DNA from: Dipteris shenzhenensis
Taxonomy: Eukaryota > Polypodiophyta > Polypodiopsida > Gleicheniales
Assembly (NCBI GenBank): GCA_047967505.1
Contig: CM106538.1
DNA: 64,000 bases
Strand: one strand, 5' to 3'
Below are positions 41,537 to 54,534 of the stretch, one piece after another (position 1 is the stretch's first letter; every line of letters starts with the position of its first letter). The notes under the pieces are model-generated. The model ran no database searches. It had not been told where the DNA came from and saw only the letters and a list, made by a program, of their open reading frames with translations. The translations under genes were made by a program, and so were the position numbers.

Positions 41537-44500
41537 ATGCCTTTCTCAGTTTTCATTTGCTTTGGAGAACACGAATCATTGACCATTCGTTTTGACACTC
41601 CTTTCCTGGAGGTTTCATTGGTGGAGCTTAAGGAACACTTTCACATTGAGAACGAGGACATTGAGCTGCATCAAGAAATCGGAATAGATGAGCTTGCCAT
41701 TGTACTTCCAGTGGTGAACTTAGAGGATGGTCAGAAAGGGTTCAAGATTAGTGGTGGCCAACAATCAACCTTAAGAGTTCACATGTCCTATAAGAGAGGT
41801 ACTCATGGTGACTTTATGAATCATGAACTGAATAGTGTGGTTTCACTTATAGAGAGCATGCCTTTGAATAGTTCTCTTCATGTTGCGCTCAAATCTGCAA
41901 TTCGGGTGGAGAAGGTTACTGAGCTTCCTCTAACTTACGATGGATATATTGTCTTCAAATTTCCACCTATGCCTAAGGGTTCACTAATGTCTGGAATGGA
42001 ACAGAATGCTGATGGTCATGTTTGGACAAAATATTCCACATGTTCGCAAGACTGCTTCAATGGTGTTGTGAGAATGAGTAGATGTTCAGGTTATTTGAGA
42101 TGTTGTAATTTGGATTGTCCTTTCCTTGAACAAATGGGAATTTTAAATGATACACAATGGAAAGGAAAGCTTAGGAGACCTCCTCTACCTGGTCCCATTG
42201 ATCCAGCCTTGGGGTCACTTGTGTGCAAGCATTATGATGCAATACCAGAGTGTGTTTACCTATGCAGTGCTATTATATATTATTGCTTTCCCCATGAACG
42301 AGTGAAGACAACGAGATGCGCAGTGCATGTGGGTTTCCATGACCATCCAGTTGAAAAAGGTAGAAGTCGAGCAAAGGAAATGCAAGTAGAGGATCTCATT
42401 TCAATGCGTGCTAGGTTGAATGGAAATTCCTCTTGCAAAAATATCGAGGTGTCTGTGGCACAAGACCTTGTGATGGAGATGATGCTAGCAAAGGATGGGG
42501 TTGTTGTGGAGCCGCTAGATGATCAAAAGTTCGAAGAAGTGCTTGAAACCATTACACCAATTACCCACAGAAGGAGGCTTCAGAGAGTGGTGCAGAGCAC
42601 AAGAAGTGAGGCTAGAGGAGGGGATGGTGGAATGGATTCAATACTTGATTTAAAGAGGAGATGCAAATATCCATACCTACAAAGTATCCTATTTCCTGAA
42701 CAATTGCAAGATGAACAACAACCACATATCTTCAAAATGTCGACCATTGGTCCAGGATCAGGAGTTGATCTAGTGAATCGCATGCGGCCTGGTGGAAGCT
42801 TGGGATCACAATGGGTTCATTTTGACCATGTGCATCGAGTGAGGGGATGGTCAACAATGGGTGCTCATGTGTATGACCCATTCATAAGGGAACTATTAAC
42901 TATAGCAATATGTGAATTCAAGGTGGAGGATAACCATGCTCAAGTTTGATTCTGGGAGCTACTGAACAATACAATGGAGAAGAATGGTTTTAAAAAACCT
43001 GAATTCCATGGATTCATGGCAGATGGAGCAGGAGCAAATTGGCTGGCTGTCCGCACTGTTTACAATGGTGGACCTGAAAATGTGATGGATGGTAGAAAAA
43101 GAACTTATGTTTTCCATTGGGAGATGAGCATGGTTGAGCACACCAGACGATGCATTAAGCCACAATTTCAGGAGGAGAATAAAGTTCTATGTCGGAAGTG
43201 GAGAGAGGCAACAACTTCAACTTTTGCAGACCAATGCAAACAAACATTGAATTTGTATTGGTCCCCGATTCATGTGAAGGAGGGTGAGCTACCAACATTG
43301 CATACGTGGCTTGCTTGGTGGGATGTTAGAGTCAACCAGTGGGGAGGAATGTTCTTGCGGCAAGAAGAGCACTCTGGATTTGTTCCTACAGTGAACCTTT
43401 CAGAGACAAAACATTCTAGCATGAGAGCAGCACATGGATATGCAAAACACATAACATTGTATGATGCTTGTGCAGTAGATCTTGCAATGAGTGTCCTTCA
43501 GAGTGCCCACTACAATGCCTTTATGAATGGAAGACACTTGGGTACAGGACCAAATTTGGATGCTCTCCGACGAAAAATACTTGATGGTAGTGGGTCTGGT
43601 AAAGGGGACAGAAATAGGCTTGTGGATTTATCACACACAGTGATTAAAGAGGCTGGGATACAATCTCCTGAGATGAATAGGCCAATAACAGAACCGGTGA
43701 GCATAAGAAGAAAGAGGGGCTCAAAATGTTCAACATCGGTCCATGGAAATAATAGTCATCGACCAGAATACATGACAGTGACAACAAGGAGAGTGATAGG
43801 AAAAAGAAGACAAATTGATTTTAAAAGTCCATCACAGGACATGGTTTGTAGAGAGATAGATATTCATGAAGCCAATTGGGCGATCAGGAGAACCGAACCA
43901 CATAGCATTGTCACATGCTTTGGCTACTTGGCAGAGAGTCCGAGATGATGTGGGGCACTAATCAATTCACTTGGTAGAAGTGCAAGTTATGGTGTGCCAG
44001 CCCCTTGTTTTAAGGGAAGAAGGCAACATTCTCATGGAGTGATAGAGCAGTTTGTATGGTTTTGTAATACTTCTGTCACCCATACATGGAATGTGGATAA
44101 ATCCATTCAAGGTGTTCCTGGGGTCTCTCCAGGTGTATGGAAGGTTGCAAGTGGGACATCAATGACTGTAGATGAGAGGGGTGCCCTTGTAAGGGCAGGG
44201 TTTGTATTTAATAGTGATGATTCTATTGGTGTGATGGGACCTCCTTATGCACATCAGATCCATACACCTAGCCATGTGCGCCCTTCTCATCGTGATGGAA
44301 AGCTTGTTTCATGGAGAAGTAAGTTGAATAAAGATTTCAAGGAAAGGATACACAAGGCAGTTACAGAAAATGGGGAGGTGGTGAGAGAGAACATAATTAT
44401 TCCACATGAGGTGCATGTATTCCATGTTCGTACAACATGATCAATGTCCAAGGGGCTAACATATAGTGTCTTGATTTCAGAGTTTCCACGTTGCACATGC

Positions 44501-44683
44501 CTTGATTTCACAGAAAGGGAAGCAAGAAAAAGTCCCTACATGCCTTGCAAGCACATATACTTCGTGTTTATTGTTGTCTTGGGCTTAACTAAAATGGTGC
44601 ATCAGTTTATGCATCAGGCTGCATTGACAAAAGTTGAATTGTTTCAAGCTCTGGGTGGTAGAAGAAACCCATCAGGTATCTAG
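41537..44683 (+). pseudogene. MULE transposase with WRKY/GCM1-like finger, DDE core and SWIM finger
   Basis: One frame of 1,049 codons from ATG 41537 to TAG 44681-44683, interrupted only by three TGA codons (42947, 43946, 44438), each one C-to-T step from CGA (Arg). Residues ~190-290 hold the Cys/His pattern CCNLDCPFL...TTRCAVHVGFHDHPVE of a WRKY/GCM1-type zinc finger, known in MULE transposases. Residues ~430-470 carry the first catalytic block (WVHFDHVHRVRGWSTMG, YDPF). FHGFMADGAGANWLAV supplies the second Asp and NLSETKHSSMRAAHGYAKH the Glu. CTCLDF...PCKHIYFV near the end is a SWIM zinc finger. The transposase would bind the GCGAGCG-containing ends and excise the element, but this copy needs three reverted codons. 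Confidence 0.85.
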
Positions 44684-45280
44684 TGTATGGCTTGGATGCC
44701 CTTTTTTTGCATTTCCTTCAGAATCGGATAATATATGTAGGTGTGCTTCCTTGCATGAAGCTGCACTAAGTTGTATTTTTTGAAGGTGGACGAAACCCAT
44801 CAAGCATTTAGTAGGCAGCCTAGATGTCCCTTTTTTATATTTCCTTTGAAAGCGGATGATATACATAGGTGTGCTTCCATGTTTTGGCAATGCACGAAAA
44901 AACATTTTGTACAATCATTCCAAGGGTTGGAAGATATTTTGAAGCATCAAATTTTTATATTAATTTTTTTTTGTATGACATATGCTTTTTGTGCTATGGA
45001 GTTAATAACTTTTAGAAAAAAGGTGTCTTCTGACAACATGAAGAGCAGTTAATGTAATATGTTACTATTCTCATTATTGAAAGCATTCAATGTTTTATTT
45101 TATCATTACTTTTTCACAACAAAGGAAACATGATTTGAACATGTACTTTTGGAAACATGCTAGCCAAGATGCAGGCGAGTGGGTAAGCTTTCTCGGAGCA
45201 TAAATTGTGGTAATTGGCTGCCCTGGATGAATATGATGTGGTTGTTATTAAACAGATAACACCTTGCATTGTTGTTTGTC
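44684..45280 (+). other. Transposase 3' region with ~110 bp duplication
   Basis: The end of the ORF plus following sequence (44654-44760) is repeated at about 44786-44885 with ~80% similarity, including a decayed copy of the last codons (GGRRNPSG). The remainder is AT-rich and empty. Confidence 0.6.
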
Positions 45281-45336
45281 CACGCTCGCTTATTTGGCCT
45301 CGCTCGCTTTTCTTCGCTCGCTTTTTGGTAATCCTC
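45281..45336 (-). repeat. MULE right terminal inverted repeat
   Basis: The reverse complement begins GAGGATTACC and has GCGAGCG three times at the same spacing as the left end. Confidence 0.85.
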
Positions 45337-45345
45337 AGGCAAAAA
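45337..45345. repeat. MULE target site duplication (right)
   Basis: AGGCAAAAA, identical to 33160-33168. Confidence 0.9.
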
Positions 45346-48300
45346 CCGTGTTTTATGCTTGATCGACAATGCAAAGGATATCCGATGGGCACAATACTTT
45401 GCACAAACCTTCAACTAGATGGAATTGACTTACATGCAAAGTGACGCGCCCATCCCATAAGCACTTGATTAGATTACATACCTAGCAGCGTGTTGTTTTA
45501 CGGATGTGCATGACACTAGAGCAAAAATGGTATTTAATGCTCAATCGACCATGCAAAGCATATCCGATGGGCACAATACTTTTCCTAAGCCTTAACCTAG
45601 GTGGTATTGAAATGTTCTCAAAGAGGCACACCCATCCGATAAGTACTTGGTCAGATAACATACCTAAGGGCGTGTTTTTTTGCGGTTGTGCATATCACTA
45701 CAGGAAAAACGTTGTATAATGCGTGATCGACCATGCAAAGCATATCCAATGCTGACAATACTTTGCACGCACCTCAACCTAGTTGAAACAGACTTGTGTG
45801 CAAAGTGGAGTCCCCATCCGATAAGTACTTGTTTGAATAACACACCTAGGACCGTGTTTTTTTATGGTTGTGCATGACACTAAGGCAAAAACAGTGTTTT
45901 ATGCTTGATCGACAATGCAAAGCATATCCGATGGGCACAATACTTTGCACACACCTTCAACTAGGTGGAATTGACTTACATGCAAAGTGGCATTCCCATC
46001 GCATAAGTACTTGATCGAATAACATACCTAAGGGCGTGTTTTTTTGCGGATGTGCATATCACTACAGGAAAAACATTGTATAATGCCTGATCGACCATGC
46101 AAAGCATATCCGATGCTGACAATACTTTGCACGAACCTCAACCTAGTTAAAACAGACTTGCGTGCAAAGTGGAGTCCCCATCCGATAAGTACTTGTTTGA
46201 ATAACACACCTAGGACCATGTTCTTTTATGGTTGTGAATGACACTAAGGCAAAAAACGGTGTTGTATGCTTGATCGACAATGCAAAGCATATCCGATGGG
46301 CACAATACTTTGCACACACCTTCAACTAGGTGGAATTGACTTACATGAAAAGTGGCATTCCCATCGCATAAGTACTTGATCGGATAACACACCTAGCAGC
46401 ATGTTTTTTTACGGATGTGCATGACACTAAGGCAAAAATTGGTATTTAATGCTCGATCGACCATACAAAGCATATCCGATGGGCACAATACTTTTCCTAC
46501 ACCTTAACCTAGGTGGTATTGAATTGTTTTCAAAGAGGCACACCCATCCGATAAGTACTTGGTCAGATGACATACCTAAGGGCGTGTTTTTTTGCGGATG
46601 TGCATATCACTACTGGAAAAACGTTGTATAATGTGTGATCGACCATGCAAAGCATATCCGATGGTGAAAATACTTTGCAAGCACCTCAACCTAGTTGAAA
46701 GGGACTTACGTGCAAAGTGGAGCCCCCATCTGATAAGTACTTGTTTGAATAACACACCTAGGACCATGTTTTTTTATGGTTGTGCATGACACTAAGGCAA
46801 AAACCGTGTTTTATGCTTGATCTACAATGCAAAGCATATCCGATGGGCATAATACTTTGCACATACCTTCAACTAGGTGAAATTGACTTACATGTAAAGT
46901 GGCGCGCCCATCCCATAAGTACTTGATCGGATAACATACCTAGCAGCGTGTTGTTTTATGGATGTGCATTACACTAGAGCGAAGATAGCTTTTAATGCTC
47001 GATCGACCATGTAAAGGATATCCGATGGGCACAATACTTTTCCTACACCTCAACCTAGGTGCTATTGAAATATTCTCAAAGAGGCACACCCATCCGATAA
47101 GTACTTGGTCAAATTACATACCTAAGGGCGTGCTTTTTTATGGATGTGCATATCACTACGGAAAAAACGGTGGATAATGCGTGATCGACCATGCAAAGCA
47201 TATCCTATGGTCACAATACTCTGCAGGACCTTAACCTAGTTGAAACAAACTTGCGTGCAAAGTGGAGCCCCTATCTGAGAAGTACTTGTTTGAATAACAA
47301 ACCTAGGACTATGTTTTTTTATGGTTGTGCATGACACTAAGGCAAAAACGGTGTTGTATGCTTGATCGACAATGCAAAGCATATCCGATGGGCACAATAC
47401 TTTGCACACACCTTCAACTAGGTGGAATTGACTTACGTGCAAACTGGCATTCCCATCGCATAAGTACTTGATTGGATAACACACCTAGCAGCATATTTTT
47501 TAACGGATGTGCATGACACTAAGACAGAAATGGTATTTAATGCTCAATGGACCATGCAAAGCATATTATATGGGCACAATACTTTTCCTACATCTTAACC
47601 TAGGTGGTATTGAAATGTTCTGAAAGAGGCACACCCATCCGATAAGTAAATGGTTAGATAACATACCTAAGGGCGTGTTTTTTTGCGGATGTGCATATCA
47701 CTACCGGAAAAATTTTGTATAATCCGTGATTGACCATGCAAAGCATATCCAATGGTGATAATACTTTGCACGCACCTCAACCTAGTTGAAACGGACTTGT
47801 GTGAAAAGTGGAGCCCCCATTTGATAAGTACTTGTTTGAATAACACACCTAGGACTGTGTTTTTTTATGCTTGTGCATGACACTAAGGCTAAAATGGTGT
47901 TTTATGCTTGATCGACAATGCAAAGCATATCCGATGGGCACAATACTTTGCACACACCTTCAACTAGGTGGAATTGACTTACATCCAAAGTGGCGCACCC
48001 ATCCCATAAGTACTTGATCGGATAACATACCTAGCAGTGTGTTGTTTTATGGATGTGCATGACACTAGAGCAAAAATAGTATTTAATGCTCGATCGACCA
48101 TGCAAAGGATATCCGATGGGCATAACAATTTTCCTACGCCTCAACCGAGGTGGTATTGAAATGTTCTCAAAGAGGCACACCCATCCGATAAGTACTTGGT
48201 CAAATAACAAACCTAAGGGTGTGTTTTTTTGTGGATGTGCATATCACTACGGGAAAAACGGTGGATAATGCGTGATCGACCATGCAAAGAATATCTGATG

Positions 48301-50815
48301 GTCACAATACTTTGCACGCACCTCAACCTAGTTGAAATAGACTTTCGTGCAAAGTAGAGCCCCGATCTGAGAAGTACTTGTTTAAATAACACACCTAGGA
48401 CCGTGTTTTTTAATGGTTGGTGCATGACACTAAGACAAAAATGGAGTTTTATGCTTGATCATCAATGCAAAGCATGTCCGATGGGCACAATACTTTGCAC
48501 ACATGTTTAACTAGGTGGAATTAACTTACGTGCAAAGTGGTGCGTCCATCCCATAAGTACTTGATCGTATAACATACTTAGCAGCGTGTTTTTTTAGGGA
48601 TGTGCGTGACACTAGAGCAAAAATGGTATTTAATGCTTGATCGACAATGCAAAGGATATCCGATGGGCACAATACTTTTCCTATGACTCAACCTAGATGG
48701 TATTGACATGTTGGCAAAGAGGCACACCGATCAGATAAGTACTTGGTTAGATAACACACCTAAGGGCGTGTTTTTTACGGATGTGCATATCACTAGGGGA
48801 AAAACGGTGTAAAGCATATCCGATGGGCATAGTACTTTGCACACACCTTAAAATAGGTGGAATTAACTTACATGCAAAGTGCCATTCCCATCGCATAAGT
48901 GCTTGATCAGATAACATACTTAAGGGCGTGTTTTTTTATGGATGTGCATATCACTACAGGAAAAACGTTGTATAATGCGTGATCGACCATGCAAAGGATA
49001 TCTGATGGTGACAATACTTTGCACGCACCTTAACCTAGTTGAAAGGGACTTGCGTGCAAAGTGGAGCCCCCATCCGATAAGTACTTGTTTGAATAACACA
49101 CCTAGGACCGTGTTTTTAAATGGTTGTGCATGACACTAAGGCAAAAAACGGCGTTTTATGCTTGATCGACAATGTAAAGCATATCCGATGGACACAATAC
49201 TTTGCACACACCTTCAAATAGAGGGAATTTACTTACATGCAAAGTGGCATTCCCATCGCATAAGTACTTGATCGGATAACACACCTAGCAGCGTGTTTTT
49301 TTACGGATGTGCATGACACTAAGGCAAAAATTGGTATTTAATGCTCGATCGACCATCCAAAGCATATCCGATGGGCATAATAATTTTCCTATACCTAAAA
49401 ATAGGTGGTATTACAATATTCTCAAAGAGGTACACCCATCTGATAAGTACTTGGTCAGATAACATACCTAAGGGCATGTTTTTTTGCGGATGTACATATA
49501 GCTATCGGAAAAACGTTGTATAATGCATGATCGACCATGCAAAGCATATCGAATGGTGACAGTACTTTGCAGGCACCTCAACCTAGTTAAAATGGACTTG
49601 TGTGCAAAGTGGAGCTCCCATCTGAGAAGTACTTGTTTGAATAACACACCTAGGACAATGTTTTCTTTTAGTTGTGCATGACACTAAGGCAAAAACCGTG
49701 TTTTATGCTTGATCGACAATGCAAAGAATATCCGATGGGCACAATACTTTGCAAAAACCTTCAACTAGATGGAATTGACTTACATGCAAAGTGGTGCGCC
49801 CATCCCATAAGCACTTGATTAGATTTCATACCTAGCAACGTGTTGTTTTACCGATGTGCATGACACTAGAGTAAAAATAGTATTTAATGCTCGATCGACC
49901 ATGCAAAGGATATCCAATGGACACGAAACTTTTCCTACGCCTCAACCTAGGTGGTATTGAAATGTTCTCAAAGAGGCACACCTATCCGACCATGCAAAGC
50001 ATATCCGATGGTCACAATACTTTGCACGCACCTCAATCTAGTTGAAAGAGACTTGCATGTAAAGTGGAGTCCCTATTTGAGAAGTACTTGTTTGAATAAC
50101 ACACCTAGGACCGTGTTTTTTTATGGTTGTGCATGACACTAAGGCAAAAACGGTATTTTACGCTTGATCGACAATGCAAAGCATATCCGATGGGCACCAT
50201 ACTTTTCACACACCTTCAACTAGGTGGAATTGACTTACATGCAAAGTGGCATTTCCATGGCATAAGTACCTGATCAGATAGCACACCTAGTAGAGTGTTC
50301 TTTTCCGGATGTGCATGACACTAAGGCAAAAATGGTATTTAATGCTCGATCGACCATGCAAAGCATATCCGATGGGAAAATTTTTTTTTCTATGCCTTAA
50401 CCTAGGTGGTATTGAAATATTCTCAAAGAGGCATACCCATCCGATAAGTACTTGGTCAGATAACGTACCTAAGGGTGTGTTTTTTTACGGATGTGCATAT
50501 CACTAACGAAAAATGTTGTATGATGCGTGATCGACCATGCAAAGCATATCCGATGGTGATAATACTTTGCACACACCTCAACCTAGTTGAAATGGACTTA
50601 CGTGCAAAGTGGAGGCCCCATCCATTAAGTACTTGTTTGAATAACACACCTAGGACCGTGTTTTTTTATGGTTGTGCATGACACTAAGGCAAAAACTGTG
50701 TTTTATGCTTGATCGACAATGCAAAGCATATCCGATGGGCATAATACTTTGCACACACCTTCAACTAGGTGGAATTGACTTGAATCCAAAGTGGAGCACC
50801 CATCTCATATCTACT
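45346..50815 (+). repeat. Satellite array with 546 bp trimeric higher-order repeat
   Basis: About 30 tandem monomers of ~182 bp. Three monomer types alternate: A has CTTGATCGACAATGC, B has AATGCTCGATCGACCATGC with TTTTCCTAC, C has ATATCACTA and AATGCGTGATCGACC. The A landmark recurs at 45359, 45905, 46270, 46816, 47362, 47908, 48455 and onward, mostly 546 bp apart, with a few deletions (183-458). No gene. The 60-82 residue ORFs that recur every ~540 bp are translations of the satellite. Confidence 0.95.
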
Positions 50816-53800
50816 CGAATACAGTTAGAGGCAGGGGTAGAGGAAGAGGCCGTTTTGGTGGCCATGCAGGAAATCAGAACCAACAGCAACAACAGGAAAA
50901 CCAGTCCTATGGAGGAGGACGTGGTAGTTCTAGAGGCAGAGGGAGCCAAAGAGGCCGTGGTTCATGGCAAAGGAACCAGCAAGTAAATAGCAGCACAGAA
51001 TGCTATTATTGTGGAAAGCTTGGACACAAGGAGAATACATGCTATAAAAAACAGAATGACATCAAAAGTGGGAAGTTGCAGCAAAGCAACTATGCATCAT
51101 CAAGTGGGCATGGTGACGACAGAAATGAGCACCTTTTTGTGATGCAGCATATGGTTAACTCCATGTCAGGAGATGCTGCAGCTTGCAATGATGTTTGGTA
51201 TGTTGATTCAAGTGCCTCTAACCACATGACCAGTCATGGTGAGTGGTTTCATGATGTTAGAAATTTGGATAAGCCAGGTTATGTTGAAACAGGTGATGAT
51301 ACTGCGCACCCAATTACGCAGGTTGGTAAAGTGCCATTGGCTATGCAGGATGGCAAAACGAAGTACTTGGCAGATGTACTTCATGTTCCAAAAATCACTA
51401 AGAACCTGGTTTCAGTTGGCCAGATGGTTGAGCAAGGTCTGCAGGTTAGATTTAATCCTGATGGATGCTTTGTTGAGGACTTGAAAAATAAGTGCCGCTT
51501 GGTTGCAAAAGGCAACAAAAATGGCAGAATGTTCACCTTGGATGTTGATATGCCTGAGGTGAAAGCTGCTATGTTTGCGCATGGGAGAGGTGTCATTGCA
51601 GATATTGAGATATGGCACAAGCGCATTGGGCACGTGAATATACAAAGGCTGAAATCTATGCAAACGAAAAACATTGTTGCAGGTTTGCCTAAATTCAGAG
51701 TTGAGGGAATGCAAAAGGTATGTGAAGCATGCCAAATGGGTAAGCAGGCCAGACATGCATTTCCCAAAAATGCTAAGGTGAGCAGAAGACCTTTGGAAGT
51801 GATCCATTCAGATGTTTGGACAACCAAAGCTGCTTCTATTGGTGGATGCCATTATTATGTGACGTTTATTGATGACTACACTAGGAAGGTGTGGATTTAT
51901 TTTATGAAGCACAAAAGTGAAGTGTTCAGCCATTTCAAGGCTTTTAAGGCCATGGTTGAAAAAGAGAAAGGTGTGCATATTAAAGTGCTAAGATCTGATG
52001 GAGGGGGAGAGTACTTTTCAGAAGAATTTTGTGAATATCTGAAAGAACAGGGAATTCAAAGGAAGTACTCATGCAGGTCTACCCCTCAGCAGAATGGGGT
52101 TGCAGAAAGGAAGAACAGGCATATTGCAGAAGTAGGACGGGCGATCCTAAATGAGAAAAACATGCCTGATTATTTTTGGGCTGAAGCAGTAGCAACTGCT
52201 GTTTATATTATGAACAGAACCCCCACTGCAGCTGTCCATGGCATGATGCCTGAAGAAATGTATACAGGCCAAAAACCAGATATTTCTCACTTGAAGGTAT
52301 TTGGTTGCATAGCTTATGTTCATGTTCCTGATGAGAAGAGAACAAAGCTGGATCCAAAGGCAGAAAAATGCATCTTTATTGGATATGCTCTGCACCAGAA
52401 AGGGTATCGCTGTTATAACCCTTCCACCCGCAAAATGCAAGTGAGCAGAGATGTTGTTTTTGATGAAATGAGCAGCTGGTATGCACCAACTATTATGGTA
52501 GGAGATGCAGATGCAGGAAATGGGAATGCTGCAATAAATCCAGAGCAGCAATCTCAAGCCTTGAGTGGACCCAGAGAGTCCTCTACTCGTGGATCTAATG
52601 CATGGACAGGGAGATTGAGATCTAGTGAATCGTCACATGGCAGTCCTGATAGTGTTGTGCAGGTATCACATAAGGGAAAAGAAAAAGTAGACCATGCTCC
52701 AGTGTTTGATGTGTCTGCTGGTAGCTCTCATGTTGATGGAGAGTCAAGCGGCTCTGAAATGAGCCTTGATGAGGAACTTGGGATTCCGTCTGTTGTTACA
52801 CCTGGTGCAAGGAAAAGCAGGCATGATTTAAAGACTCCTGCAACTGATCCAATTGTACGGAGGTCCACTCGTATTAAGTATCCAGTTGACAGGCTGAGAT
52901 ATGATGGGTATACAGCACATCACTATGCTTATATGGTCAAGGTTCTAGAGGAGCCAGAGCCCACATGTTTTGAGGATGCAGCAGGGCATAAAAATTGGGA
53001 AGCAGCTATGGATGAAGAGATGGCTGCCTTGGATGCAAACCACACTTGGGATTTGATGCCTTTGCCTCATGATAAGAAGGCTATTGGCTACAAGTGGGTT
53101 TACAAAGTAAAGCACAATGCTGATGGGTCTGTTAGCAGGTACAAGGCAAGATTGGTTGCCAAAGGTTTTGCGCAGACATATGGAATTGACTATGAGGAAA
53201 CTTTCAGCCCAGTTGCAAGGATGGCAACCGTGAGAGCAGTAATTGCTATGGCTGCTGCAAAGGAATGGTCTTTGCATCAGATGGATGTGAAAAATGCCTT
53301 CTTGCATGGTGATTTGCAGGAAGAGGCTTATATGATGCAGCCAGAAGGTTATGAGGATAATTCACACCTCGATTTTGTATGCAGGTTGCGCAAAGCCTTG
53401 TATGGCTTAAAACAGGCGCTGAGGGCATGGTCAGACAAGATAGGGCAATATCTTGTCACTATTGGATTTCAGATTTCCAATTCAGATTTTTCACTTTATG
53501 TGAAAAAGACAAACAGAGGGATTGTGCTTATAGTCATCTATGTTGATGACTTGATTATTACAGATGCAGACATTAATGAAGTGAAGCTGCTGTTGAAGCA
53601 GAAATTTGAGATGAAGGATTTGGGAGAGCTGCGTTACTTCTTGGGCATTGAGGTTATTAGATCCCCGAGTGGGATATGGCTATTGCAAAGGCAATACGGT
53701 TTGGACATGCTGTCCAAATATGGGATGACAGGCTGTAAGCCTATTTCTGTTCCATTGGAGTAGAATGTGAAGCTCAATGCAGAGACAGGTGAGCTTCTTG

Positions 53801-54534
53801 AAGATATTACTATGTACAGGCGCATAGTAGGTAGCTTGATTTACATGACTATAACCAGACCAGATTTGAGCTATGCTGTGGGGCTGGTAAGTCAGTTTAT
53901 GCAGGCACCGAGGAAGCCACATTTGGATGCGGCTAGGCGCATACTGCGGTATGTGAAGTCCACATTGCATTATGGACTGTTTTATGAAGCTGGGTGTGCA
54001 TTACAGGTACATGGATACACAGATGCTGACTGGGCTGGTAGTGTCTCAGACAGGAGATCTACTAGTGGTTTTATGTTTTCCCTTGGGAGTGGTGCCATCA
54101 GTTGGAGCAGCAAGAAGCAGCCAACAGTTGCCTTGTCGAGCACAGAGGCTGAGTACAGGGGTGCAGCAATGGCTGCATGTGAGGTAGCTTGGTTACGGAA
54201 GCTACTTGCAGATATGGGACAGACAATTCATGCAGCAGTTGTCATTCATTGTGACAACATTAGCAGCATCATGCTTGCTAATAACCCAGTTTATCATGCT
54301 AGAACGAAGCACATTAAGGTGCATTATCACTTTGTGAGAGAGAAGGTTCTAGCTGGTGAGATTGATCTTGTCTATGTCAGCACTGAGGAGCAGGTGGCTG
54401 ATATTTTTACGAAGGCATTGGGTACCGAGAAGCTTCGCAGATTTAGGAGCTTGCTTGGTGTACGTGAGATGGATTTGAGCTTGAGGGGGAGTGTTGAGAT
54501 ATCAAGCTCTACCCCCGATATATCTCTTGGATGA
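50816..54534 (+). pseudogene. copia-3 gag-pol (partial)
   Basis: A frame of ~1,240 residues with one stop (TAG 53761, probably CAG). The upstream 25 bp of the open frame are satellite. Order: Gly/Arg-rich gag tail, CCHC knuckle CYYCGKLGHKENTC, protease WYVDSSASNHMT (the usual D-S-G-A has Ser for Gly), pre-integrase CEACQMGK, integrase YVTFIDDYTRKVWIYF, LRSDGGGEYFS and QQNGVAERKNR, reverse transcriptase NHTWDLMPLP, YKARLVAKGFAQ and IYVDDLIIT, and RNase H YTDADWAGS and STEAEYRGAA, ending VADIFTKALGTEKL. The stop, the altered protease and the missing 5' end make it non-autonomous. Confidence 0.93.
54481..54491 (+). other. copia-3 polypurine tract
   Basis: TTGAGGGGGAG immediately before TGTTGAGATATC, the classic copia PPT/LTR junction. 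Confidence 0.85.

Larger units (their letters stand above)
33169..45336 (+). mobile_element. 12.2 kb Mutator-like transposon carrying several genes and gene fragments
   Basis: Bounded by ~55 bp inverted repeats (both beginning GAGG and carrying three GCGAGCG motifs) and a 9 bp direct duplication. It sits inside a satellite array whose phase is restored when the element is removed. Contents from left to right: a methyltransferase-like gene (-), an LRR-receptor 5' fragment (+), a phospholipid methyltransferase fragment (+), a glycosyltransferase fragment with palindromes (+) and the transposase (+). Capture of host gene fragments between MULE ends is the Pack-MULE phenomenon. Here the element also has its own, now broken, transposase. 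Orientation is given by the transposase. Confidence 0.88.

Noticed and set aside
41537-44683. In-frame TGA codons read as selenocysteine or programmed readthrough
   Set aside because: Land plants lack selenocysteine insertion. Three CGA-to-TGA changes by deamination are simpler.
45346-50800. Many 60-82 residue ORFs with recurring sequences on both strands
   Set aside because: They repeat with the satellite period and are translations of the monomers.
45346-50815. CRISPR-like regular repeats
   Set aside because: Monomers are 182 bp tandem repeats without unique spacers, in a plant genome.
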